DNA from: an uncultured Macromonas sp.
GTDB taxonomy: Bacteria > Pseudomonadota > Gammaproteobacteria > Burkholderiales > Burkholderiaceae
Direction of reading: 5' to 3'
Assembly (NCBI GenBank): GCA_946481585.1
Contig: CAMLOF010000057.1
Span: 1 to 12,940, forward strand
DNA: 12,940 nucleotides
Shown in pieces: positions 1-6,785 of this stretch. The notes below the pieces were generated by a model. It did no database searches and was not told the DNA's origin. It was given only the letters and a program-made list of their open reading frames with translations. Every line of letters begins with the position of its first letter. The first letter of the stretch is position 1. A program made the position numbers and the translations under genes.

Positions 1-880
1 GTTCCGAAACGAGCACGCGCCCTTGAGCACAACGGCTGGTGCGCCATACGACGACGCCTTCGGCCTCGGCTTGCATCAAGGCGGCTTCGAGGTCTTGATG
101 GAGGGTGCCATTGCCCGTTCCTGCCACCACCAGCCCGCGCAACGGCGGCACGCCAGCCTCGTGTGATTGAGCCAGCAGCGCCCGCACCAGCAGGCCATCT
201 GCGCCCGCGTGGCTGGTGATCCACTCGACGCGCGGCCACACCTCTGCCGCCAACAACCGCTTCAGCAGGTCCGGCGTAGGGGTCGCTTCGGCGGGCCAAG
301 GCTGCCACATGGTCAGTTGCCCGGCTTCCACCACGCCCAAGGGGCCCGCGTCACCAGAGCTGAACGCGTCGGTCCGGTAGGTGTGCACCTTTTGCACCAG
401 ACGCGCCGCATGTACCTGCCCGGCACAAACGGCCACCACACCCCGCGCGCCGGGCTCGCAGGCCACCCGCATGGCATCCACCAGATTCTGCGGCCCGTCG
501 GGCACCAAGGCAGTCGAAGGCCGCATGGCGCACGTCAGCACCACGGGTTTGAGAGGTGCCAGCACGGCCTGCAAGAGGTACGCCGTCTCCTCCAGGGTGT
601 CGGTACCGTGCGTTATCACAATGCCCTTCACCAGCGGATCGGCCAGGCAAGCATCAACGCGTTTGAGCAAGGCACGCCACGCAGCAAGACCCATGTCCTT
701 ACTGTCAAGCTGCGCCACCTGCTCGCAGATCACCTGGACACCCTCTGGCACGGGCAAGCCCGCCAGCAGCTCGCCCACCGGCACCTCTCCGGCGACATAA
801 CCTACGTGGTCTGCCGTCTTTGCTGCACGGCCCGCAATCGTGCCCCCCATGCCCAGCACGACCAACTTGCTCGCATCCAT
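1..880 (-). CDS. L-asparaginase (partial, C-terminus beyond left edge)
   Basis: Hydrolyses L-asparagine to aspartate and ammonia. The minus-strand frame is open from ATG at 880 to the window edge: 293 residues, probably lacking about 40. Family motifs are clear: GMGGTIAG at 10-17 (nucleophile Thr14), Tyr28, ITHGTDTLEE at 89-98 (Thr93-Asp94), MRPSTALVPDGP at 119-130, and Lys164 followed by HTYRTDAFSSGDAGPLG. These match T12, Y25, T89, D90 and K162 of E. coli AnsB. The start is well fixed: AGAGGAA lies 6 nt upstream and the protein begins directly with the first beta-strand. It therefore has no signal peptide, although the motifs look like the periplasmic type II enzyme, so I infer a cytoplasmic enzyme and give no ansA/ansB symbol. 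It is divergent from yigZ across 84 bp. Confidence 0.93.
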   Translation of the reverse strand, partial: MDASKLVVLGMGGTIAGRAAKTADHVGYVAGEVPVGELLAGLPVPEGVQVICEQVAQLDSKDMGLAAWRALLKRVDACLADPLVKGIVITHGTDTLEETAYLLQAVLAPLKPVVLTCAMRPSTALVPDGPQNLVDAMRVACEPGARGVVAVCAGQVHAARLVQKVHTYRTDAFSSGDAGPLGVVEAGQLTMWQPWPAEATPTPDLLKRLLAAEVWPRVEWITSHAGADGLLVRALLAQSHEAGVPPLRGLVVAGTGNGTLHQDLEAALMQAEAEGVVVWRTSRCAQGRVLVSE

Positions 881-964
881 CGTTCGTTCCTCTGCACTGT
901 ATGAATCATCAATGGGTCTAGTCTAGCTGTTGAGCACGGTCGCATCCGTTAAGCTTCTGCCTCC
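881..964. promoter_or_regulatory. Divergent intergenic region with CTAG-T-CTAG palindrome
   Basis: These 84 bp separate the divergent asparaginase and yigZ genes and must carry promoters for both unless they lie inside the genes. I see no strong sigma-70 pair on either strand. The notable element is CTAGTCTAG at 918-926, a palindrome around base 922, which is the midpoint of the gap. CTAG is generally rare in proteobacterial DNA. An operator role is inference only. Confidence 0.35.
887..893 (-). promoter_or_regulatory. Ribosome binding site of asparaginase gene
   Basis: AGAGGAA on the minus strand, 6 nt before the ATG at 880. It decides the start and rules out an N-terminal extension carrying a signal peptide. 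Confidence 0.7.
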
Positions 965-1570
965 ATGGCCTTCACCCTGCCCCACCCGGTCCACCACGAG
1001 CTCGTCATCAAAAAGAGCCGCTTCATTGCCTGCGTGCAGCCGGTGGAGGGGCGCGCCCAGGCACAAACCATCGTGCAACAACTGTGGCAGCAACACCCCG
1101 GCGCCGCCCATGTGTGCTGGGCGCTGCTTGCGGGCGGCCAGTCGGCGGCGGTAGATGATGGCGAGCCCAGTGGGACTGCTGGGCGCCCCATGCTGGACGT
1201 GCTGCGTCACCAGGACCTGGAAGGCGTGCTGGCCACCGTGGTGCGCTACTTCGGCGGCGTCAAACTGGGGGCGGGCGGGCTGGTACGCGCCTATACCGAC
1301 GCAGTGGCCCAAGCCCTGCTGGAGGCGCCGAAAGTGGCCCGTGAACGCCAGGCCACCCTTGCCTGCCAGGTGCCCTACGCACTGGAAGGCTGGCTGCGGC
1401 GCGAACTGCAGCTTGTCCAGGCCCAACTGCTTGACGTAGACCACGCCAACGAGGTGACCCTCCGCTGGCGTCTGCCCGAACCCCAGGCGGCCAGCCTTGT
1501 CGAGCGCCTGAACGAAGGCGGACAAGGCAAACTCCAATGGATCAAGGAAGACGCACCTGCGATTGATTAA
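965..1570 (+). CDS. yigZ: YigZ/IMPACT family protein (UPF0029)
   Basis: A 201-residue member of the YigZ/IMPACT family (E. coli YigZ is 204). The conserved UPF0029 core is present: [12 protein letters not shown] near 11-22, [14 protein letters not shown] at 64-77 and [19 protein letters not shown] at 92-110. The C-terminal part (about 135-195) fits the small DUF1949 ferredoxin-like domain. Eukaryotic IMPACT modulates translational control through Gcn2; the bacterial role is not settled, so no function is assigned. ATG at 965 gives the family-length N-terminus but has no clear Shine-Dalgarno, so weak or leaderless initiation is possible. The gene is divergent from asparaginase and lies 47 bp upstream of the SDR gene. 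Confidence 0.93.
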   Translation: MAFTLPHPVHHELVIKKSRFIACVQPVEGRAQAQTIVQQLWQQHPGAAHVCWALLAGGQSAAVDDGEPSGTAGRPMLDVLRHQDLEGVLATVVRYFGGVKLGAGGLVRAYTDAVAQALLEAPKVARERQATLACQVPYALEGWLRRELQLVQAQLLDVDHANEVTLRWRLPEPQAASLVERLNEGGQGKLQWIKEDAPAID

Positions 1571-1585
1571 GATGTGAAGCATCTT
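1569..1585 (+). terminator. Small hairpin after yigZ (weak)
   Basis: AAGATG and CATCTT form a 6-bp stem with a TGAAG loop, beginning within the yigZ stop codon. The stem is short and A/T-rich, and only GTT follows, so it is at most a weak terminator or an RNA-processing or stability element before the SDR gene. Confidence 0.22.
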
Positions 1586-1617
1586 GTTCACACCCGGGCC
1601 AGGAGCCCGCGCTCTGC

Positions 1618-2361
1618 ATGAAACGTCTTGAAGGAAAAGTCAGCATCGTCACTGGCGCAGGCCAGGGTATTGGTGCCGCCACGGCGCTCAAGTTTGCACA
1701 GGAGGGCGCAATCGTCATCGTTTGCGATGTCAACCCGGCCAACGTGGACAGCGTGGTGACGCAATGCCAGGCTGCGGGTGCTCAAGCCCACGGTTTCACC
1801 ATGGACGTGACCCAGCGCCCCCAGGTTGACGACGTGGTGAAGCAAGTCCTGCAGCGCTTTGGCCGCATCGATGTGCTGGTCAACAACGCTGGCATCACCC
1901 AGGACGCCCGTCTGCAAAAGATGACCGAAGAACAGTTCGACCGCGTTGTCGATGTGAACCTGCGGGGTGTGTTTCATTGCGCCCAGGCGGTGACCGACAC
2001 CATGGTGGCGCAGGGAGGCGGAGTCATCCTTAACGCGTCGTCGGTCGTGGGCATCTATGGCAACTTTGGCCAGACCAACTACGCCGCCACCAAATTTGGG
2101 GTGATCGGGTTTACCAAGACCTGGAGCCGCGAACTCGGCCCCAAAGGCGTGCGCGTCAACGCCGTGGCGCCAGGCTTCGTCAGCACCCCCATCCTGCAGA
2201 CCATCCCTGAGAAGGTGCTGCAGGAAATGGAGCACAAGGTACCGCTCAGGCGCCTTGGCCGCCCTGAGGAAATTGCCAACGTCTATGCCTTCCTGGCCAG
2301 CGACGAGGCCAGCTACGTCAACGGTGCGGTCATCGAAGTCTGCGGCGGCATGACGGTTTGA
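1618..2361 (+). CDS. fabG: FabG-like short-chain dehydrogenase/reductase
   Basis: A 247-residue classical SDR with the best resemblance to 3-oxoacyl-ACP (or acyl-CoA) reductases. Visible motifs: cofactor loop TGAGQGIG at 12-19, NNAG at 89-92, Asn114, and the catalytic set Ser142, Tyr155, Lys159 (YAATK), then [11 protein letters not shown] and a C-terminal GG-M-V. Length and Rossmann pattern are typical of FabG. The residue ending beta-strand 2 is Asp37 (VCDVN); in classical SDRs an acidic residue there usually means NAD(H) rather than the NADPH used by housekeeping FabG. No other fatty-acid synthesis gene is present, so this may be a FabG paralogue working on acyl-CoA or another ketone. AGGAG at 1601-1605 is a distant (12 nt) ribosome binding site. 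The first chrA follows after 13 bp. Confidence 0.88.
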   Translation: MKRLEGKVSIVTGAGQGIGAATALKFAQEGAIVIVCDVNPANVDSVVTQCQAAGAQAHGFTMDVTQRPQVDDVVKQVLQRFGRIDVLVNNAGITQDARLQKMTEEQFDRVVDVNLRGVFHCAQAVTDTMVAQGGGVILNASSVVGIYGNFGQTNYAATKFGVIGFTKTWSRELGPKGVRVNAVAPGFVSTPILQTIPEKVLQEMEHKVPLRRLGRPEEIANVYAFLASDEASYVNGAVIEVCGGMTV

Positions 2362-2374
2362 AGCCTGAGACCGA

Positions 2375-2986
2375 ATGACTCCTGCGCAAACCCGGCCTGA
2401 CGGCGCCGAGGCCCCGGCACAGCCACGGTCCAAGACCGACCTCTTCCTGTCCTTCACCTGGTTGGCGTTGCAGGGCTTTGGCGGTGTATTGGCTGTGGTG
2501 CAACGGGAGTTGGTGGACAAGAAGCGCTGGTTGACCCGTGACCAGTTCGTCGAAGACTGGGCGGTGGCGCAAATCCTGCCCGGCCCCAACGTGGTGAACC
2601 TGTCCCTGATGATCGGCGGCCGCTACTTCGGCCTGCCTGGCGCCTTGGCTGCACTGGCAGGCATGCTGCTGGCCCCGTTGCTGGTGGCGGTGGTCCTGGC
2701 TGTTGCCTTCTCCAGCATCGCTGGCGCGCCTGCGGCGCTGGGCGCCCTGCGTGGCATGGGAGCCGTTGCAGCGGGCCTCATCACCGCCACGGGGCTGAAG
2801 TTGATTGGCGCGTTGCAAAACAACGTGATGGGACGCTTCGTCTGCTGGGGTTTCGCTGCAGCCACATTCGTTGCCATCGCATTGATGCGACTACCGCTGG
2901 CCTGGGTTCTGCTGGGGCTGGGGAGCGTGGCGTGCCTGTGGGCCTGGCATTGCCTGGGCCGACCATGGGCTGGGAGCAGGGCATGA
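2375..2986 (+). CDS. chrA: Chromate transporter, short CHR-domain subunit 1
   Basis: A 203-residue inner-membrane protein of the CHR (ChrA) family that exports chromate by proton-motive force. It has a hydrophilic N-terminus (1-21), then LQGFGGVLAVVQRELV with FGG at 35-37, a W-L-T-x-x-Q-F segment at 52-58, and LPGPNVVNLSLMIGGRYFG from 68. Four to five hydrophobic segments follow (about 88-115, 125-147, 155-170, 173-192). It is half the size of the two-domain ChrA (about 400 residues) and so belongs to the short-chain type that works in pairs. Its stop overlaps the start of the second subunit (ATGA). No chrB regulator is nearby, so chromate as natural substrate is a family-based inference. Confidence 0.9.
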   Translation: MTPAQTRPDGAEAPAQPRSKTDLFLSFTWLALQGFGGVLAVVQRELVDKKRWLTRDQFVEDWAVAQILPGPNVVNLSLMIGGRYFGLPGALAALAGMLLAPLLVAVVLAVAFSSIAGAPAALGALRGMGAVAAGLITATGLKLIGALQNNVMGRFVCWGFAAATFVAIALMRLPLAWVLLGLGSVACLWAWHCLGRPWAGSRA

Positions 2987-3579
2987 CCATCACCCTGCAC
3001 GCCAATGACTGGCTCCAGATCTTCCTGCATTTCCTGATGCTGTCCCTGCTGGCGGTGGGCGGAGCCATCACCACGGCGCCCGACATGCACCGCTACCTCG
3101 TGACACAACAGGCTTGGCTGACCGACGCCCAGTTCACGGCGTCCATTGCACTGGCGCAGGCCGCACCGGGGCCGAACGTGCTGTTTGTTGCGCTTGTGGG
3201 CTGGACGGTAGGCGTCAACGCAGGTGGGGGCGTCGAGGCTGGCATGGCCGCCTGGCCCCTGGGCGCGCTTGGCGTATTTCTGACCATGGCCGCCATCCTT
3301 CTGCCCTCCTCCACCCTCACCTACGTGGCCACGCGCTGGGCGCACCACAACCGCGAGCGGCGCGAAGTGAAGGCGTTCAAGCAAGGCATGGCGCCCATCG
3401 TCATCGCCCTGCTCATTGCCACCGGCTGGGTGTTGAGCGCGGCGCACGACAATCCAGAGCGCGACTGGCGGCTTTGGCTGCTCACCCTGGTGAGCGCCCT
3501 GCTGGTGTGGCGCACCAAGCTGCACCTGCTTTGGATGTTGGGTGCAGGCGCCGTGCTGGGCGCAATGGGCTGGGTCTGA
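2983..3579 (+). CDS. chrA: Chromate transporter, short CHR-domain subunit 2
   Basis: A 198-residue CHR-family partner of the preceding gene, matching the other half of a full-length ChrA. It has a VGG motif at 25-27, QQAWLTDAQF at 42-51, and AQAAPGPNVLFVALVGW from 59, the counterpart of the first subunit's LPGPN. Hydrophobic helices lie at about 11-30, 62-80, 92-115, 136-154 and 162-196. An in-frame ATG at 2932 would add 17 residues inside the upstream gene. I prefer ATG at 2983 because its ATGA overlap indicates translational coupling, GGGAG lies 6 nt upstream, and the protein then begins at the usual distance from the first helix. It converges on rlmB with a 15-bp gap. Confidence 0.9.
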   Translation: MTITLHANDWLQIFLHFLMLSLLAVGGAITTAPDMHRYLVTQQAWLTDAQFTASIALAQAAPGPNVLFVALVGWTVGVNAGGGVEAGMAAWPLGALGVFLTMAAILLPSSTLTYVATRWAHHNRERREVKAFKQGMAPIVIALLIATGWVLSAAHDNPERDWRLWLLTLVSALLVWRTKLHLLWMLGAGAVLGAMGWV

Positions 3580-3586
3580 CCAGCCC
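3567..3586. terminator. Hairpin between convergent chrA and rlmB
   Basis: GGGCTGG at 3567-3573 pairs perfectly with CCAGCCC at 3580-3586 around a 6-nt loop that contains the chrA stop codon. It sits where the two genes converge and folds on either strand. It lacks a U-tract on both sides, so function as a bidirectional terminator is only a guess. Confidence 0.35.
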
Positions 3587-3594
3587 GGAGCGGA

Positions 3595-4341
3595 TCAGGA
3601 ACGCTGGCGCAGCGCCTCGTAAAGGCACACGGCGCTGGCCACGGAAACGTTCAGGCTTTCCACCGCGCCGCGCATGGGGATGCTCACCAGTTCATCACAG
3701 GTCTTGCGCGTGAGCTGGCGCATGCCAGGTCCTTCAGCCCCCAGCACCAGCGCCACGGGGCCTTTCAGGTCCACCTGGTAGATGGTCTTGGGCGCGTCGT
3801 CGCTCGTGCCGATGATCCAGACGTTGCGCTCCTTCAATTCATTGAGCGTGCGCGCCAGGTTGGTCACCATGAAGTAAGGCACGGTCTCTGCTGCGCCGCT
3901 GGCCACCTTGGCCACCGTAGCGTTGATGCCTGCGGCATGGTCCTTGGGAGCGATCACCGCCTGTGCACCAGCACCGTCGGCCACACGCAGGCAAGCGCCC
4001 AGGTTGTGCGGGTCGGTCACGCCATCCAGCACCAGCAGCAAGGGGGCGTCACCACCGCCCTGCTCCAGTTGGTCGAGCAGGTCGTCGAGCGAGCGGGCTT
4101 GCGCCACTGGCTCCACGCGCGCAGCCACCCCCTGGTGCCCGTGGCTACCTGCGAGCTTGGCTATGCGCAGGCTGTCGGCCTCGATCAGCCGCGCGCCTGC
4201 TTCCTTGGCGCGTTCCAGGAACTGCTTCATGCGCGCGTCGCGGCGCGACGGGTCAACGTAAATCTCGATGATGGATGCGGGTGCCGTCTTCAGGCGCACG
4301 CCAACGGCATGGAAGCCGAACAGAACTTTGGGAGAGGACAT
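3595..4341 (-). CDS. rlmB: 23S rRNA (guanosine-2251-2'-O)-methyltransferase RlmB
   Basis: A 248-residue SpoU/TrmH-family (SPOUT) enzyme that methylates the 2'-OH of G2251 in the 23S P-loop using S-adenosylmethionine. The N-terminal L30e-like RNA-binding domain (about 4-78, starting LFGFHAV) is followed by a linker and the knotted catalytic domain. Motif 1 is [15 protein letters not shown] (105-119; Asn113, Arg119), then [16 protein letters not shown], motif 2 [11 protein letters not shown] (198-208; Glu203) and motif 3 ESLNVSVA (228-235). The length is close to E. coli RlmB (243). An open frame continues upstream to 4425 but would overlap the ABC gene and add a non-conserved tail, so ATG at 4341 is preferred. 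It starts 10 bp after the ABC-ATPase stop and is likely co-transcribed with it. Confidence 0.96.
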   Translation of the reverse strand: MSSPKVLFGFHAVGVRLKTAPASIIEIYVDPSRRDARMKQFLERAKEAGARLIEADSLRIAKLAGSHGHQGVAARVEPVAQARSLDDLLDQLEQGGGDAPLLLVLDGVTDPHNLGACLRVADGAGAQAVIAPKDHAAGINATVAKVASGAAETVPYFMVTNLARTLNELKERNVWIIGTSDDAPKTIYQVDLKGPVALVLGAEGPGMRQLTRKTCDELVSIPMRGAVESLNVSVASAVCLYEALRQRS

Positions 4342-4351
4342 CCCCGGATTA

Positions 4352-5041
4352 TCACGCTTCGGCCAGTGCTGGCTCACTGGCCCGCCCGGCCTCGATGGTG
4401 ATGCGGCGCTCGCAACGCTGGGCAATGGCCCGGTCGTGCGTCACCAGAACGAGCGTCGTGCCCAGTTCACGGTTCAGCTCGAACATCAGCTCCATCACGC
4501 GCTCACCCGTGGCAAAGTCCAGGCTGCCCGTGGGCTCGTCGGCCAGCAGTACCGCCGGGCGCACCACAAAAGCGCGGGCCAGCGCCACGCGCTGCTGCTC
4601 GCCGCCCGAGAGCACCTTGGGGTAGTGCCCCAGGCGCTCGCCCAACCCTACGCGTCGCAGCATCTCGGTGGCCGCTGTGCGTGCGTCACGTCGGCCAGCC
4701 AGTTCCAGCGGCAGCATCACGTTCTCCAGCGCCGTGAGGTTGCCCAGCAACTGGAAGCTCTGGAACACAAAACCCACCTTCTGCGCCCGCAAGGCCGCGC
4801 GCTGGTCTTCGTCCAGCGCGAAAATATCGGTGCCGTCGATGTGAACCGTTCCCGCGCTGGGCGTATCCAACCCCGCAACGATGGCCAGCAAGGTGCTCTT
4901 GCCAGAGCCAGATGCACCGACGATGGCCACCGTCTCGCCCTTGTAGAGCTCGAAATCGACCTCACGCAAAATGTCCAGCTGGCCCGTGGCGTCGCTCACC
5001 GACTTCGACAGGTTCTGCACCGCGATCATCACATCCGACAT
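4352..5041 (-). CDS. ybbA: ABC transporter ATP-binding protein, YbbA/LolD class
   Basis: A 229-residue nucleotide-binding subunit (E. coli YbbA is 228). It shows Walker [10 protein letters not shown] (42-50), Q-loop Gln94, signature LSGGEQQ (144-150), Walker B VLLADEP (164-170; Glu169) and switch His202 in LVTHDRA. The pattern belongs to the MacB/LolD/FtsE group that serves FtsX-like permeases. Divergent pairing with tesA is as in E. coli tesA/ybbA and supports YbbA. However, the permease YbbP, which follows ybbA in E. coli, is absent; rlmB comes next. The frame stays open to 5476, antisense to tesA. ATG at 5041 is preferred because GAAGAG lies 7 nt upstream and the family N-terminus starts there; ATG at 5029 is also possible. 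Confidence 0.9.
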   Translation of the reverse strand: MSDVMIAVQNLSKSVSDATGQLDILREVDFELYKGETVAIVGASGSGKSTLLAIVAGLDTPSAGTVHIDGTDIFALDEDQRAALRAQKVGFVFQSFQLLGNLTALENVMLPLELAGRRDARTAATEMLRRVGLGERLGHYPKVLSGGEQQRVALARAFVVRPAVLLADEPTGSLDFATGERVMELMFELNRELGTTLVLVTHDRAIAQRCERRITIEAGRASEPALAEA

Positions 5042-5696
5042 GGAAAGGCTCTTCAAGTTGAATCGACGACACTTTAACGCCATCACCGCGCTTGCCCCCC
5101 TCGTGGGGTCTTGCCCTGCCTGGGCCGAGTCAGAGCCCGTTGTGCTGATTGTGGGGGACTCACTCAGCGCCGAATACGGGCTGCGCCGTGGCAGCGGCTG
5201 GGTGGCGTTGCTGGAACAGCGACTTGCCAGCAACAAGGCTGGCGTGCGCGTGGTCAACGCCAGCATCAGCGGCGACACGACCTCTGGCGGCCGCTCACGC
5301 CTGCCCACGCTGCTGCAGCAACACAGGCCTGCTACCGTCGTCATCGAACTCGGCGGCAACGACGCACTGCGCGGCCTGCCGCTGGACATGACCCGGGACA
5401 ACCTGCAGGCCATGGCCCGCCTGGCCCGTGAGGCGGGTGCCAAGGTTCTGCTGCTGGGCATGGAAATGCCGCCCAACTACGGCGCTCGCTACGCGCAGGA
5501 ATTCCGGCAGGTGTTCGCCAATGTGGCCAAGGCTGAAAAAGCTGCCTTGCTGCCCTTCTTCTTAAAGGGCGTGGCGGACGGGCCTGACCCCGTCGCCCTG
5601 TTCCAGGCCGACCTCATCCACCCGAACGAAAGCGCCCAGGCACGCATGCTGGACAATGTATGGCCTGAACTGCGCAAGCTGTTGCCCAAGCGCTGA
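5040..5696 (+). CDS. tesA: TesA-type arylesterase / GDSL (SGNH) hydrolase, exported
   Basis: A 218-residue SGNH hydrolase resembling E. coli TesA (thioesterase I / protease I / lysophospholipase L1, 208 residues). Blocks: GDS at 39-41 (nucleophile Ser41), SISGDTTSGG from 75 (oxyanion Gly78), GGND at 105-108 (Asn107) and DLIHPN with Asp191 and His194. The N-terminus is an export signal: NRRHF at 8-12, a hydrophobic stretch at 13-24 and an AWA cleavage site at 27-29. The twin arginines suggest Tat export; VGSC at 22-25 also allows a lipoprotein. The start is uncertain: ATG at 5040 overlaps the divergent ybbA start, while TTG at 5058 has GGAAAGG 9 nt upstream and leaves the signal intact. mnmH follows after 15 bp. 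Confidence 0.92.
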   Translation: MERLFKLNRRHFNAITALAPLVGSCPAWAESEPVVLIVGDSLSAEYGLRRGSGWVALLEQRLASNKAGVRVVNASISGDTTSGGRSRLPTLLQQHRPATVVIELGGNDALRGLPLDMTRDNLQAMARLAREAGAKVLLLGMEMPPNYGARYAQEFRQVFANVAKAEKAALLPFFLKGVADGPDPVALFQADLIHPNESAQARMLDNVWPELRKLLPKR

Positions 5697-5711
5697 AGCC
5701 ATCACCACCGT

Positions 5712-6785
5712 ATGCCCCTGCAAACCCTGCCCGCCACCGCCGCCCTGGAACGTCTGGCCGACTTCGACACCGTCATCGACGCCCGCACCGAGGACGAGTA
5801 CGCCCTCGACCATCTGCCCGGCGCCATCAACTGGCCCACGCTCAACAACGAGGAACGCATCGTCATCGGCACGATGTACAAGCAGGTCAACGCCTTCGAG
5901 GCCAAGAAGCGGGGCGCAGCGCTTGCTGCCCGCAACATCGCTGCCCACATTGAGCGCGAAGTGCTCGACAAACCCAAGAACTGGAAGCCATTGGTCTACT
6001 GCTGGCGAGGCGGCAACCGCAGCGGTTCGCTGGCCACCATCCTCAGTGCCATTGGGTTTCAGGTCACCCTGATCGAAGGCGGCTACAAGGCGTCACGCAA
6101 TGCACTGGTCGAGTCCCTACCCTCCCTGGTGCAGCGCCTGCGCTACAAGGTGGTGTGCGGCCCCACGGGTTCAGGCAAGACGCGCCTGCTCCAGGCCCTG
6201 GCAGCCCAAGGTGCGCAGGTGCTAGACCTGGAGGGCCTCGCCTCGCACCGCAGTTCCGTGCTTGGCTTGATTCCCGGCCAGCCGCAGCCCAGCCAGAAGC
6301 GCTTCGACACCCTGGTGTGGGAAGCCCTGCACACCTACGACCCCGCCCGCGTGGTGTACGTGGAAAGCGAAAGCAAGAAGGTGGGCAACCTGCGCGTGCC
6401 AGACGCTTTGATCGACGCCATGCGTGCCAGTCCCTGCCTGGACCTGCAACTGCCGCTGGAAGAGCGCGTGGCGCTGTTGATGGAAGACTACGAATTCTTC
6501 CTGCGCGACAGCGAGTTCTTCTGCGAGCGCCTGCGCGCCCTCACGGAACTGCGCGGCAAGGCGGTGATAGACGAGTGGGTGGGCATGGTGCAGGCGGGCC
6601 GCTCCGACACCGTGGTGCGCGAACTGCTGGACAAGCATTACGACCCCGTGTACGCGGCTTCGATCCGCCGAAACTTCGTGCAGTATGGGCAAGCGCTACC
6701 CTGTCCGGTTGCCAGCCGATCAGAGGCGGCCATGGCCGCCCTCGCCCGCGACCTGATCGCTCAGGAAAGCGCGGACATGGCCTGA
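5712..6785 (+). CDS. mnmH: tRNA 2-selenouridine synthase MnmH
   Basis: A 357-residue enzyme (SelU/YbbB) that acts on the wobble uridine (U34) of tRNAs for Lys, Glu and Gln, converting 2-thiouridine via a geranylated intermediate to 2-selenouridine with selenophosphate. The N-terminal rhodanese domain (about 8-135) has VIDARTEDEYALDHLPGAIN and the active loop YCWRGGNRSG with Cys97, the position of the essential Cys in E. coli. The C-terminal P-loop part begins with Walker A GPTGSGKT (150-157), followed by LEGLASHRSSVLG and VYVESESKKVG. Selenophosphate synthetase (selD) is not in the window. There is no clear Shine-Dalgarno, so translation may depend on tesA upstream. The last 25 bp overlap the 3' end of metC on the opposite strand. 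Confidence 0.95.
   Translation: MPLQTLPATAALERLADFDTVIDARTEDEYALDHLPGAINWPTLNNEERIVIGTMYKQVNAFEAKKRGAALAARNIAAHIEREVLDKPKNWKPLVYCWRGGNRSGSLATILSAIGFQVTLIEGGYKASRNALVESLPSLVQRLRYKVVCGPTGSGKTRLLQALAAQGAQVLDLEGLASHRSSVLGLIPGQPQPSQKRFDTLVWEALHTYDPARVVYVESESKKVGNLRVPDALIDAMRASPCLDLQLPLEERVALLMEDYEFFLRDSEFFCERLRALTELRGKAVIDEWVGMVQAGRSDTVVRELLDKHYDPVYAASIRRNFVQYGQALPCPVASRSEAAMAALARDLIAQESADMA

Noticed and set aside
167..904. 245-codon plus-strand frame over the asparaginase gene
   Set aside because: Antisense shadow. The minus-strand frame has a complete set of asparaginase motifs and a good ribosome binding site.
2375..3579. Chromate genes as part of a mobile resistance island
   Set aside because: No integrase, transposase, flanking repeats or base-composition change is visible, and the genes sit in tight spacing between housekeeping genes.
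4342..4425. N-terminal extension of RlmB by 28 residues
   Set aside because: It would overlap the end of the ABC gene and adds no conserved sequence. ATG 4341 gives the family length.
5042..5476. N-terminal extension of the ABC ATPase to 374 residues
   Set aside because: The extra 145 residues are antisense to tesA, low-complexity, and absent from this ATPase family; the normal length is reached from ATG 5041.
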